Assembly (NCBI RefSeq): GCF_000316625.1
Contig: NC_019676.1
Location: 979,001-1,043,000 of the forward strand
Reading direction: 5' to 3'
Source: Nostoc sp. PCC 7107
GTDB taxonomy: Bacteria; Cyanobacteriota; Cyanobacteriia; Cyanobacteriales; Nostocaceae
Length of the DNA stretch: 64,000 bases
Shown here one piece after another: positions 9,489 through 18,675 of this stretch (positions are counted from its first letter, which is position 1; each line of letters begins with the position of its first letter). The translations under genes and the position numbers were made by a program. The notes under the pieces are model-generated. The model was not told the DNA's origin, did not search any database, and saw only the letters and a program-made list of their open reading frames with translations.

Positions 9489-10187
9489 ATGCTTTTATCG
9501 CAGTCAGGAAATTACCCCATCATCAGTTCCAGCCATTTAGCTATTAACTCTCATCTAAATGGCCCCAACAGCATTGTGCCAACTGTGGTAGAGCAGTCTG
9601 GTATGGGAGAAAGAGCTTTTGACATCTACTCCCGTCTGCTGCGAGAGCGGATTATCTTTTTGGGAACTGCCATTGATGATACCGTTGCCAATTCAATTGT
9701 CGCTCAGTTGCTGTTCTTAGACTCAGAAGACGCAGAAAAAGACATTCAATTGTACATTAATTCTCCTGGTGGCTCCGTCTACGCAGGAATGGCAATTTAT
9801 GATACGATCCAACAAATCCGTCCCAATGTTGTTACTATCTGTTTTGGATTAGCCGCAAGTATGGGGGCATTTTTGTTAGCAGCAGGAACCGCAGGTAAGC
9901 GGATGTCTTTACCTGATTCGCGGATTATGATCCATCAACCACTAGGTGGCGCTCAAGGTCAAGCTATTGATATAGAAATTCAAGCCAGAGAGATTCTTTA
10001 TATCAAGGGTCAGTTGAATCAGTTATTGGCTCATCATACGGGTCAACCTCTAGAGAGATTAGAAGCAGATACAGACCGTGACTTTTTCATGTCGGCAGAA
10101 GAAGCCAAAAACTACGGTTTGATTGATCAGGTCATCTCCCGACAAAATCTTCCCACAGCTGGGGAAAACGTCACCATTCTGAAATAA
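9489..10187 (+). CDS. clpP: ATP-dependent Clp protease proteolytic subunit
   Basis: This 232-residue serine peptidase has the catalytic triad Ser124 (GLAASMGAF), His149 (MIHQPLGG) and Asp198 ([13 protein letters not shown]). It carries an N-terminal extension of about 35 residues before the conserved [19 protein letters not shown] segment, as is common in cyanobacterial paralogues; this is presumably processed or flexible. A later GTG at 9576 would remove it but has no ribosome-binding site. It lies 9 bp upstream of clpX, so the pair is almost certainly co-transcribed and the proteins form the ClpXP complex. Confidence 0.96.
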   Translation: MLLSQSGNYPIISSSHLAINSHLNGPNSIVPTVVEQSGMGERAFDIYSRLLRERIIFLGTAIDDTVANSIVAQLLFLDSEDAEKDIQLYINSPGGSVYAGMAIYDTIQQIRPNVVTICFGLAASMGAFLLAAGTAGKRMSLPDSRIMIHQPLGGAQGQAIDIEIQAREILYIKGQLNQLLAHHTGQPLERLEADTDRDFFMSAEEAKNYGLIDQVISRQNLPTAGENVTILK

Positions 10188-10196
10188 GAGGCTGGT

Positions 10197-11537
10197 ATGT
10201 CTAAGTACGACTCCCATTTAAAATGTTCGTTTTGTGGCAAGTCTCAAGAGCAGGTGCGTAAGTTGATCGCAGGGCCAGGAGTATACATCTGCGACGAATG
10301 CGTTGACTTGTGTAATGAAATACTAGATGAGGAGTTACTGGACACCAACGGTGTAGCGCCACAACCAGCACCTAAGTCTGAAGCACCTCAAAAACGCCGT
10401 AATCGTTCTGCTAATCTCTCATTTAATCAAATACCCAAACCAAGAGAAATTAAAAAGTATCTTGACGAACATGTCATTGGCCAAGAAGAAGCCAAAAAAG
10501 TTTTATCAGTCGCAGTTTACAATCATTATAAACGGCTGGCAATCTTACAGTCTAAAGGCAATGGCAAAAACGGGGGAGATGACTCAGTAGAACTGCAAAA
10601 GTCAAACATTTTGTTAATTGGCCCGACTGGTTGCGGCAAAACACTATTAGCCCAAACCCTAGCTAAAATTTTGGATGTACCCTTTGCTGTAGCTGATGCT
10701 ACCACATTAACAGAAGCAGGTTATGTCGGCGAAGATGTGGAAAATATTTTGCTGCGACTGTTGCAAGTGGCAGATTTAGATGTAGAAGAAGCGCAACGTG
10801 GGATTATCTACATCGACGAGATTGACAAAATTGCCCGCAAAAGTGAAAACCCATCAATCACACGAGATGTTTCTGGTGAAGGCGTGCAGCAAGCTTTACT
10901 GAAAATGCTAGAAGGCACGATCGCCAACGTACCACCACAAGGGGGACGTAAACATCCGTATCAAGACTGCATCCAAATCGATACCAGTAATATTCTATTT
11001 GTCTGTGGCGGTGCTTTCGTTGGCTTAGAAAAAGTTGTAGAGCAAAGAGCCGGGAAAAAGTCAATCGGTTTTGTACAACCAGGGGAAGGCCAATCAAAAG
11101 AAAAACGCGCCGCCGATGTGTTGCACAATCTGGAACCAGATGATTTGGTAAAATTTGGGATGATTCCAGAGTTTATTGGACGGATACCAATGGTGGCGGT
11201 GGTTGATCCTCTAGATGAAGAAGCACTAATGGCGATTCTGACTCAACCACGCAGTGCTTTGGTGAAACAGTACCAAAAACTGCTGAAGATGGATAATGTT
11301 CAATTAGATTTTAAACAAGATGCTCTACGAGCGATCGCTCAAGAAGCCTACCGCCGCAAAACGGGTGCAAGAGCATTGCGAGGCATTGTAGAAGAACTCA
11401 TGTTAGATGTAATGTACGAATTACCATCCCGCAAAGATGTGACTCGCTGTACAGTCACAAGGGAAATGGTAGAAAAACGTTCTACCGCCGAACTTATAGT
11501 ACATCCATCCTCATTACCCAAACCTGAATCAGCGTAA
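10197..11537 (+). CDS. clpX: ATP-dependent Clp protease ATP-binding subunit ClpX
   Basis: This 446-residue AAA+ unfoldase begins with the C4 zinc-binding domain (Cys10, 13, 32, 35). Walker A is GPTGCGKT at about 142-149 and Walker B is [10 protein letters not shown], followed by sensor and arginine-finger regions. The ClpP-docking loop region (IGFVQPGEG) is present. It recognises substrates and threads them into ClpP. It starts 9 bp after clpP, and its stop is followed directly by a heptamer repeat at 11538. Confidence 0.97.
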   Translation: MSKYDSHLKCSFCGKSQEQVRKLIAGPGVYICDECVDLCNEILDEELLDTNGVAPQPAPKSEAPQKRRNRSANLSFNQIPKPREIKKYLDEHVIGQEEAKKVLSVAVYNHYKRLAILQSKGNGKNGGDDSVELQKSNILLIGPTGCGKTLLAQTLAKILDVPFAVADATTLTEAGYVGEDVENILLRLLQVADLDVEEAQRGIIYIDEIDKIARKSENPSITRDVSGEGVQQALLKMLEGTIANVPPQGGRKHPYQDCIQIDTSNILFVCGGAFVGLEKVVEQRAGKKSIGFVQPGEGQSKEKRAADVLHNLEPDDLVKFGMIPEFIGRIPMVAVVDPLDEEALMAILTQPRSALVKQYQKLLKMDNVQLDFKQDALRAIAQEAYRRKTGARALRGIVEELMLDVMYELPSRKDVTRCTVTREMVEKRSTAELIVHPSSLPKPESA

Positions 11538-11594
11538 TAGTCATTAGTCATTCGTCATTAGTCCATTGACTTTTAACTTTTAACTTTTGACTTT
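11538..11594. repeat. STRR: eight heptamer-like units
   Basis: Units TAGTCAT, TAGTCAT, TCGTCAT, TAGTCCA, TTGACTT, TTAACTT, TTAACTT and TTGACTT follow in phase directly after the clpX stop and end 6 bases before the next start codon. The units belong to the same broad sequence group as those at 225-308. Confidence 0.85.
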
Positions 11595-11600
11595 GAAAAA

Positions 11601-12521
11601 ATGCCTTACATCAATGTGCGTGGTGTTGACCATTACTACGAGTGGGTGAAACAATCATCTACTGCTTTGACGAAACCCGTGATGGTATTCATTCACGGTT
11701 GGGCTGGTTCAGCTAGGTACTGGAGGAGTACGGCAAATGCTTTATCAGAACAATTTGATTGTTTACTTTATGATATGCGCGGTTTTGGGCGTTCTGCTGG
11801 GAAACCGACTCTAGTTCCAGCCAGTGAGTCTGTTGCTACTTCTGAGTCTAGTCCAGAAACATCAGCCGCAATTCAAGAGTTAACTTATGAATTGGAAGAA
11901 TACGCTGATGATTTAGCGGTACTTTTAGATAAGTTGCATCTTGGGCGTGTTTATATCAATGCTCATTCAATGGGTGCGTCTGTTGCAACTTTATTTTTTA
12001 ACCGCTATCCTCAACGGATAGAAAAAGGGATTCTAACTTGTAGTGGAATTTTTGAATACGATGAAAAAGCCTTTACTGCCTTTCATAAATTTGGTGGTTA
12101 TGTAGTTAAATTCCGTCCCAAGTGGTTAGGTAAAATTCCATTTATTGATCGGATGTTTATGGCGAGATTCCTACATCGTTCTATCCCCAAATCTGAACGT
12201 CAGGCTTTTTTACAAGATTTTCTCGAAGCAGATTATGATACTGCTTTAGGTACAATTTTTACTTCGGTTAGCAAGGCACAATCTGAATTAATGCCACAAG
12301 AATTTGCTAAGTTAACTATGCCAACGCTGTTAGTTGCGGGTGAATATGACCAGATTATTCCCGCCGTAATGGGAAGACAAGCCGCAGCAATGAATGACAA
12401 AATTGAATTTGCGCTAATTCCTAATACAGCACATTTCCCCATGTTGGAAGATGTGCCGACTTACTTGCAACGGGTACGAGAGTTTTTGCAAATTACTGCG
12501 CCAGAAGTGAAAGTGAATTGA
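11601..12521 (+). CDS. alpha/beta hydrolase
   Basis: This 306-residue alpha/beta-hydrolase-fold protein has the oxyanion-hole motif HGWAG at about 32-36, the nucleophile elbow AHSMGAS with Ser123, the acid in GEYDQIIP at about Asp250, and the catalytic His278 in NTAHFPM. A Ser/Thr/Glu-rich insertion (about 74-92) precedes the elbow. No signal peptide is seen, so it is probably cytosolic. The substrate cannot be deduced; esterase and lactonase-like members share these motifs. Its promoter region consists of a heptamer repeat. Confidence 0.85.
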   Translation: MPYINVRGVDHYYEWVKQSSTALTKPVMVFIHGWAGSARYWRSTANALSEQFDCLLYDMRGFGRSAGKPTLVPASESVATSESSPETSAAIQELTYELEEYADDLAVLLDKLHLGRVYINAHSMGASVATLFFNRYPQRIEKGILTCSGIFEYDEKAFTAFHKFGGYVVKFRPKWLGKIPFIDRMFMARFLHRSIPKSERQAFLQDFLEADYDTALGTIFTSVSKAQSELMPQEFAKLTMPTLLVAGEYDQIIPAVMGRQAAAMNDKIEFALIPNTAHFPMLEDVPTYLQRVREFLQITAPEVKVN

Positions 12522-12557
12522 TTTTTGATATTGCAACATCTCACTTCTATCTGTGGG

Positions 12558-13541
12558 TTAATTTAAACCTAGTTCTCGTTTTAGTAAGTTAATTGAATTT
12601 AGTCCTATGTAATTTTCTACCTTAATTAATTTAGGTGGTCGAATAATATCTTCCGCAGCAGCTTGTACCGCCATTTGTACTGCTCGAAAACTAGCAACAT
12701 CACTGATAATAAATTCAGCCCGCTTCACAATTGCTTGAAGTTTATAAGCATCTTTTGGTTGCGCTGTCATCACGAGTAGTTCATCTCCGCGTAAACCGTG
12801 GAGGATAACTTCAGCAGCACGGGCAATGCCTGTACTCAGGCTGACTATGCCTATACAATGATCTTTTGCCAGGTTTTTGACTAGATTCAGTTCTTTACTG
12901 TAGTCATAGATATCGAGAGGGATAACTCTGACAGCTTTGGGTGCAGCAATTTGTTCGACTTCACCAATAAAATAGCGGCTGGTAACAACTGTAGCCGAGT
13001 TAGTTTTATCCAAAACAGCCGCTAATTCTTCCATTCTGATTAACTGAATGGGTATTTTCAGAGATTGCTCTAATTCATACACCATCAATTCCCCAGCACC
13101 GAGGTCTTGAGAAGGGACTGCAACCAGTACCTGGGCGCTACAACGCAAACGCCAATCCATTTCGGCTAAAAATAGCTCACGCGCTTGGCTGAGGGAACAG
13201 CCTTGGGCAAGGAGTTGGTCAAGAGCTTGCTGGACAACTTTATATGCTTCAGGGTGTGCTTGGAGAATGGGTGATTGCAATTTGCTACCGCCCTCATGAC
13301 CTTGAGCGCGGACATAAATTCCTGAACCAGCAAGACTTTCTACTAAGCCTTCATCTTCTAGCTGGCGATAAACTTTGCTAATTGTATTACGGTGTAATCC
13401 AGTTTGCATTGCTAATGCCCGTGTGCTAGGCAATTTGTAAGCAGGTGGATATTGCCGAGATGCGATCGCAAACCTGATTTGATTAAATAACTGAGTAGAG
13501 GCGGGAATTTCACTGTCTGGCTGAATACGAAATTGAATCAT
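12558..13541 (-). CDS. GntR-family transcriptional regulator
   Basis: This protein of about 327 residues has an N-terminal winged helix (LFNQIRFAIASRQYPPAYKLPSTR followed by HRNTISKVYRQLEDEGLV), the GntR/YtrA-type DNA-binding domain. Its long C-terminal region lacks an aminotransferase signature, so it is not MocR. I chose the ATG at 13541 because AGGAG lies about 9 bases upstream; the longer start at 13568 is unsupported. It converges on the hydrolase gene and its target is unknown. Confidence 0.85.
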   Translation of the reverse strand: MIQFRIQPDSEIPASTQLFNQIRFAIASRQYPPAYKLPSTRALAMQTGLHRNTISKVYRQLEDEGLVESLAGSGIYVRAQGHEGGSKLQSPILQAHPEAYKVVQQALDQLLAQGCSLSQARELFLAEMDWRLRCSAQVLVAVPSQDLGAGELMVYELEQSLKIPIQLIRMEELAAVLDKTNSATVVTSRYFIGEVEQIAAPKAVRVIPLDIYDYSKELNLVKNLAKDHCIGIVSLSTGIARAAEVILHGLRGDELLVMTAQPKDAYKLQAIVKRAEFIISDVASFRAVQMAVQAAAEDIIRPPKLIKVENYIGLNSINLLKRELGLN

Positions 13542-13679
13542 TACCAAAACTCCTAAATCAAGTAACAATCAGCAACCTGCTACATTTGCTACTTGTCGTA
13601 TTTTTTATTTGTAACACTCAACAAGTAAGATCCGATACAGGTCAAGTATAAAGCCATCTCATCTGGGTTTGGGTAATAT

Positions 13680-15278
13680 CTATATATCTAAACCAACCAC
13701 CGTTAATTCAGGCGGATGTTCTAGCGTAAATTGATAATATATTTCTCGTCGCTCTTGAGGTAAAACGCTTAACTTCCATTCTAAAATTCCCATTTCCCCT
13801 AGTTGAATTTGCGGTTGGATGCGGGTAAGGCGAATTTTTATTTGTTCGTCGCGGCTAACAGGTAATTGTTCTGTAATCTTTAAATTAATTTCTTGATTCA
13901 GTAAGTTAGTAATTAATAATCGATAAGCGTAAGTAGTTCGACGTTGATTCACAATCATCTTTTTATCTACTTGGCGCTCAACTAAATTCCGTTCAATTTT
14001 GATACCTTCATCAATGCCTAAGTTCAAGATAAATTCTTGTCCAGGGGCTATGTTTTCTAATTTAGTTCCACCCACAAAAACATCATCTCGAAAAATATTG
14101 GCTTTCCCTGGTAATAAAGTTGCACCATCAGAACTATTTTTTACATGAGCTTGTAAGTAAGCAAAGCTTACCAAACGTGGCATTACCACATAATCAAAAG
14201 TACAGGGATAATCATCATGAAAAATTGTTGTTTTATGGGGTGCGCCATCACTAGGAACATTCCCACCGCCATTGAGTTTAAAAGTAACTACGCTTCCTTC
14301 TTTGGAGATTGCTCCTCCTATATTTTCTGCTGCAACAAGAGCATCACTAGCTAAATCCTCCTCATCTTGTGAAAACAATGAATCAGCCGCAGGCATAGCC
14401 GCTATGCTAGGCAGTGATGGACGGGGTAAGGCTCGTCGTCGGACTGTAAGTTGACGTAGGGTATCAATATACCAAGGTTCTAGTTTTGGTGGCAGCGTAC
14501 CCAATCCTGGTTTAGCCGTTGAGAGAGTAAGAGATACATCTAACCAGTCTTCGCCAGTATTTTGGATGATTTCTGCTAGGTAGCTTAATTTTACTGTTTG
14601 ATTTGTGCTATCTACTCGCAAATCATAAAGGGGAGTCCAACTAGCATGATTGACAATGTAGGATACTTCTAACTCAAACTCGCCTGCACCAGCAACTTCT
14701 ATACCGACAACCAAGCTAAAACTTTCTTGGGGATGGGGTGTTTGAATATTGTGCAATGTGGCGTGGAGTGCCTGTAGTTGCTTGTCTAGTTCCTGTTGTT
14801 GGCTATGGTAATCTCCAGATGCGATCGCATATTCGCTATATTGGCTACCCAAAAAGTTCAAAAAATCCAAGGTTTCGCTGAGGCTGAGATTTTTGCGAGA
14901 CAAGCTTTGAGCAAATGGTTCTTCTGTTTTTTCTCGCAAGCCTTCAAGAAATTTCGCCTGTAAAGCTAAAGCATCTATTTGCGCTTGCAGATGGCGTTTT
15001 TCTGCTTCTATTTGTTGAATTTGACGGTTTAAATGTGCTACTCGTTCGGCAATCGGTTCGGTGGTGTAGATGCGATCGCTACTAACTCCCAACAAGCCTA
15101 CTCCAACACTACCTGTCCCACCCACTCTCACAGAATCAGTTTCTAGAGTCACTGGCAGTGAATGAATGACTAATTCTCTTTCTACCCCTGTTAAAGAAAT
15201 TACACCTCGTCGTGTAACTAGGGCTTGATCGCTGTATACCGTCACAGCTACTACCTGAGTGGGAACTGTTTTTCTCAT
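13680..15278 (-). CDS. MuiA-family protein (DUF4140/DUF4139)
   Basis: The product of about 532 residues starts with a DUF4140-like beta domain (VVAVTVYSDQALVTRRGVI). A coiled-coil segment follows at about 70-180 (RVAHLNRQIQQIEAEKRHLQ), then a DUF4139 beta-rich C-terminal domain with SYIVNHASWTPLYDLRV. Proteins of this type are annotated as mucoidy inhibitor A-like; their biochemical role is not established. The ATG at 15278 is chosen by homology to the N-terminus RKTVPTQ; a GTG at 15302 is possible and neither has a strong Shine-Dalgarno. It lies downstream of the LysR gene on the same strand. Confidence 0.85.
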   Translation of the reverse strand: MRKTVPTQVVAVTVYSDQALVTRRGVISLTGVERELVIHSLPVTLETDSVRVGGTGSVGVGLLGVSSDRIYTTEPIAERVAHLNRQIQQIEAEKRHLQAQIDALALQAKFLEGLREKTEEPFAQSLSRKNLSLSETLDFLNFLGSQYSEYAIASGDYHSQQQELDKQLQALHATLHNIQTPHPQESFSLVVGIEVAGAGEFELEVSYIVNHASWTPLYDLRVDSTNQTVKLSYLAEIIQNTGEDWLDVSLTLSTAKPGLGTLPPKLEPWYIDTLRQLTVRRRALPRPSLPSIAAMPAADSLFSQDEEDLASDALVAAENIGGAISKEGSVVTFKLNGGGNVPSDGAPHKTTIFHDDYPCTFDYVVMPRLVSFAYLQAHVKNSSDGATLLPGKANIFRDDVFVGGTKLENIAPGQEFILNLGIDEGIKIERNLVERQVDKKMIVNQRRTTYAYRLLITNLLNQEINLKITEQLPVSRDEQIKIRLTRIQPQIQLGEMGILEWKLSVLPQERREIYYQFTLEHPPELTVVGLDI

Positions 15279-15397
15279 AGAAGGAGTTTCCGGGTGTATC
15301 ACTGCCAGCTTTCCCCAATATCAAATGAATCTGCTGGTTAATTTTGTCATGGTTCAGATGCTTCAATCTAAACAAGTTGAAGCTGAGATTTCAAAAC

Positions 15398-16327
15398 TCA
15401 ATCAACAGTGCTATAAACAGGAATTTCAGTCTGCTCCACAAAAGTCTTGGCAGCATCCAGCAAATACTCATAATAAGTACGAGCTACAATTGATAACTGT
15501 TTACCTGCCGGATAAACCATGTACCAAGCTCGTTTAATCGGGAAGTGCTGCACATCCAAAATGCTGAACTCTGAGGCATCTGAGAGCAAAGTATGACGAG
15601 ATAATACAGAAATCCCTAAACCTCCAGCGATCGCTTGCTTAATGGCTTCGTTACTCCCCAATTCCAGCTTAACGTTCACTTTTATCTCGTGTTCTTCTAA
15701 CAGATTCTGCACAGCGCGGCGAGTTCCTGAACCTGGTTCTCGCATAATAAAAGGCTGATTATTTAACTCTTGAATGGGGATATTTTTCTCCTTTGCTAGG
15801 GGATGATTTACTGGAGCAAAAACTACCAAAGGGTTATCTAAAAACGGTTCACAATTAACATCTAAATGCTCTGGAACCTGACTCATAATATACAAGTCAT
15901 CCAGATTCTGCGTCATCCGCTCAATAATTTTCTCGTGATTTGTTACTTGCAAGGAAATATCAATTCCTGGGTAACGCTGGCAAAACGGACCTAATAACCG
16001 CGGGATGAAATACTTGGCTGTGGTAATAACTGCTAAACGTAATTGCCCTTGTTTTAAGCCTTTTAAATCAGCAACTTTCATCTCAAACTGGGCGATAGTT
16101 TCAAAAATTTGCCGACAAGTAGCAAAAAGTTCTCTACCTGCTTCAGTCAAATACAAGCGTTTCCCAACCTGCTCAAATAATGGTAAACCCACAGATTTTG
16201 TTAATTGCTTGATTTGCATGGAAACTGTAGGTTGGGTAAGAAACAATTCCTCCGCAGCACGAGTAAAGCTACCATGCCGAGCCGCCGCCTCAAATACCTT
16301 CAACTGGTGTAGCGTCGCTTGGTTCAA
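15398..16327 (-). CDS. cmpR: LysR-type regulator, CmpR/CcmR (CbbR) class
   Basis: This 309-residue LTTR has an N-terminal winged helix (LHQLKVFEAAARHGSFTRAA and LTQPTVSMQIKQLTKSVG) and a CbbR-like effector domain (GQLRLAVITTAKYFIPRLLG, EPGSGTRR). Family knowledge: CbbR/CmpR/NdhR regulators sense metabolites of carbon fixation and control inorganic-carbon uptake genes. The start is TTG at 16327 with AGAGGAG 8 bases upstream. Location directly downstream of the ccm operon supports the CmpR/CcmR assignment, but the exact paralogue is inference. Confidence 0.8.
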   Translation of the reverse strand: MNQATLHQLKVFEAAARHGSFTRAAEELFLTQPTVSMQIKQLTKSVGLPLFEQVGKRLYLTEAGRELFATCRQIFETIAQFEMKVADLKGLKQGQLRLAVITTAKYFIPRLLGPFCQRYPGIDISLQVTNHEKIIERMTQNLDDLYIMSQVPEHLDVNCEPFLDNPLVVFAPVNHPLAKEKNIPIQELNNQPFIMREPGSGTRRAVQNLLEEHEIKVNVKLELGSNEAIKQAIAGGLGISVLSRHTLLSDASEFSILDVQHFPIKRAWYMVYPAGKQLSIVARTYYEYLLDAAKTFVEQTEIPVYSTVD

Positions 16328-16537
16328 AGGTGATTCTCCTCTAATAGCGATCTTATAGATATAAAACTAGTATCACGGAACACCTGCAAATCATGGCGTA
16401 TCGCTCATACGAAGTTATGAGTTTTAGTATAGATAAAAATCTATGTTCGCTATTAAAAGAAAGATATTTGATTTATAGTCCGTAAAAGTTATGATCAAAA
16501 TAACAAGCGAAGCGTAAGATGCCTTCCAACCAAAGAT

Positions 16538-16616
16538 GAATGCTGAATACTGAATACTGAGGATAATTTTCCCACAATTCATCACTCAAAATTCGTAATT
16601 CATCATTCATCATTCC
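16538..16616. repeat. short heptamer runs in the ccmO-cmpR spacer
   Basis: The spacer between ccmO and the LysR gene contains TGAATGC TGAATAC TGAATAC near 16538-16558. An AT-rich run of ATTCATC/ATTCGTA-like units follows at 16577-16616, extending over the ccmO stop region. These are short, degenerate relatives of the STRRs elsewhere in the window. Confidence 0.5.
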
Positions 16617-17397
16617 ATAATTCTTCTGTAACTTTTGCCGGTAACTTAGCTAAATCAGGCAATTGGAGTATCTCTAACTCAGCGACTTGCTCCTTAATAT
16701 TCACGGGCATCTTAATCGGTTGCCGTTCTTCTATCCAACAACTGGCAACAGGTAAGGTTTGTTCTAATTCATCTAATGGCCGAGGAATCACCATTACAGC
16801 ATTCAATTCACCAATCCGTTCTGCTTCATACATTCCAGCTTCCACTGCTACTGCGACATTAGCCACAGAGCCACGAATAATGGCTGTACATAACCCCGCA
16901 CCAATTTTTTCATAGGCTGCTAACTGCACATCAGCTGATTTCAACATGGCATCACAAGCTCCTACCATCGCTGGAAATCCCCGCGTTTCCACGAGTCCAA
17001 TAGCGAGGTTACTCAAACGGCTATAACTGCCTTCTTCCATATATTTACTTAATCTATTAGTAATGGGCAGCACTACATCCAGATTAGGAAAAGGGCGAGG
17101 AATCACCAAACTAGAAACCAATTGACCAAACTGTTCAGCAGTTTGGACACCTGACTCAACTGCTAAACGTACATCAGCGATGCCACCTCGAACAATTGCG
17201 GTACAGTGACCGCTACCAATTTTTTCATATCCAACGAGGTGAACCCCAGCAGATTTCAACATCATATCAGCAGTTCCAACGATTGCCGGAAAGCTGAGGG
17301 TAGATACTAAACCCAAGGCAGTATCCTTGAAGTTATCTCTGTCTCGGCGACGCGATGTCCGAACAGTGCTAAGGGACTGTTGATTATATGTGTCCAT
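16603..17397 (-). CDS. ccmO: carboxysome shell protein CcmO (tandem BMC domains)
   Basis: This 264-residue protein contains two bacterial-microcompartment domains in tandem (about 25-105 and 120-205), each with the LVSTLSFPAIVGTADMMLKSA and ...CDAMLKSA type helix and the IVRGGIADV/IIRGSVANV strand. The double-BMC arrangement is diagnostic of CcmO, a trimeric shell component required for beta-carboxysome assembly. The ATG at 17397 has GGAG 8 bases upstream. It is the last gene of the ccmK2-K1-L-M-N-O operon. Confidence 0.95.
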   Translation of the reverse strand: MDTYNQQSLSTVRTSRRRDRDNFKDTALGLVSTLSFPAIVGTADMMLKSAGVHLVGYEKIGSGHCTAIVRGGIADVRLAVESGVQTAEQFGQLVSSLVIPRPFPNLDVVLPITNRLSKYMEEGSYSRLSNLAIGLVETRGFPAMVGACDAMLKSADVQLAAYEKIGAGLCTAIIRGSVANVAVAVEAGMYEAERIGELNAVMVIPRPLDELEQTLPVASCWIEERQPIKMPVNIKEQVAELEILQLPDLAKLPAKVTEELWNDE

Positions 17398-17600
17398 GTG
17401 GATTCTCCAGGATACTCACAGTCAATAATGTAGATGCCCTTTTGCCAGCTTTCCCGTACTCCAGAGGAAAACCCGCAGGTTTGGGTAGGCTAAAGGTCGA
17501 AAGCGAAAGGCTGAAGAATAAAGCATAAAGGATGAAATAATTTTTCTCATCCCTCATAATTCATAACTTCATACTTTAGAGGACAACTTACAATTAACAC

Positions 17601-18347
17601 TTATTCGGGTGGTTCGTCAGACTTAGGATTGTTCAAGGATTGCCTATGGGGAAATAATGTCGTTAATAGCCTGTGAATACTCCCTTGCCCATAAATTTGA
17701 GTTCCAAAAATATCCGCAGATTCAGAGTTATCCGCACTAATTTCTGATGAACCAGCAGCAGTTTCATCTTTCTCAGGCGGTGGCGGTTGAGCAGAGGGTG
17801 TGGGCGAAGGTTGGGGAATTGAAATAGACTGGTCGGTTAACTCCAAGAAAGCAGAAGCAGAAAGATTAGTTGAGGAAATAGAAATAGGTTTTTCCTGACT
17901 TCCCGCAAAATTATTTTCCTCTGGTTGTTGCTCTTGGATATTAGGAGAAACAGTGTTATTCGTGGGTGGCTCTTGTGTTTGAGGCAGACTAATCTGACGA
18001 CTAGTATCTCCTAACACTGAGCTTGGTGGTACTACTCTTCCTGGTTCTACAGAACAATTAAAAACTGTTGTTGCTGCACCAATACAAGCATTAGTACCAA
18101 TTTTGCCTGCTCCCACCATCAAAAAACCAGCCCCCAAGTTAGCACCTGCTTCTACTTCCAGGGTTCCTTCATTGACTTGGAGAATTGACCCCATACCAAT
18201 ACAGACACCAGAGCCAATAATGATTTTACTGTTGGTAGCTGCTTGAAGTATCACACCAGGTGCTAACACCGCACTGGGATGAATAGTCACATCGCCACTA
18301 ATGTAAGGCTCAAAGTTATTGTGGAGGCGCAGTGGCGGCACAGACAT
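17601..18347 (-). CDS. ccmN: carboxysome assembly protein CcmN
   Basis: This 248-residue protein has an N-terminal left-handed beta-helix of hexapeptide repeats (about 15-105, for example SGVCIGMGSILQVNEG) that binds CcmM. A long Pro/Ser/Gln-rich linker (about 110-215) follows. The C-terminal amphipathic encapsulation peptide (IYGQGSIHRLLTTLFPHRQS) docks onto CcmK shell proteins. All three CcmN hallmarks are present. It sits between ccmM and ccmO. Confidence 0.95.
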   Translation of the reverse strand: MSVPPLRLHNNFEPYISGDVTIHPSAVLAPGVILQAATNSKIIIGSGVCIGMGSILQVNEGTLEVEAGANLGAGFLMVGAGKIGTNACIGAATTVFNCSVEPGRVVPPSSVLGDTSRQISLPQTQEPPTNNTVSPNIQEQQPEENNFAGSQEKPISISSTNLSASAFLELTDQSISIPQPSPTPSAQPPPPEKDETAAGSSEISADNSESADIFGTQIYGQGSIHRLLTTLFPHRQSLNNPKSDEPPE

Positions 18348-18675
18348 GGAAAATTAAACCTCGGAAGAAAGCAGTGCTGAGGAGCAACTGCATTGGGCAG
18401 CTTTGCCGACTTGTGGCAAGTGGAGTTGCTGAGTTCTGAGTACAGATAGAAGTACTGCAACTCGGAAGTGGCTCTTTGTTTTGGCGTTTTAGCAAGTAGC
18501 ATCGCTGAAGAAAAATTTGTTTCCCCAACTTGAGTTTAGGTTTAGATAACTAAGATTTCATGCTTGTAGAAACACAATTAATCATGTCTTTACTTAGCAC
18601 GCTGCTCAACGCCTCGCTACTACTCTAAGCACAGCTATGCCCGCAGGGCTTTACAGCACTTTCAACTCAGCACTA
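18348..18675. other. ccmM-ccmN spacer with degenerate repeat sequence
   Basis: This 328-bp spacer inside the ccm operon is unusually long. It contains fragments such as GCAGTGCTGAGGAGCA and AGCACGCTGCTCAACGCCTC that resemble dispersed Nostoc repeat sequence. Two overlapping frames of about 70 codons show no protein character. It may reflect insertion and decay of repetitive DNA in the operon, and could affect ccmN-ccmO read-through. Confidence 0.45.

Noticed and set aside
12558-13541. MocR-type regulator with aminotransferase domain
   Set aside because: The C-terminal region lacks the PLP-lysine motif and the length is too short.
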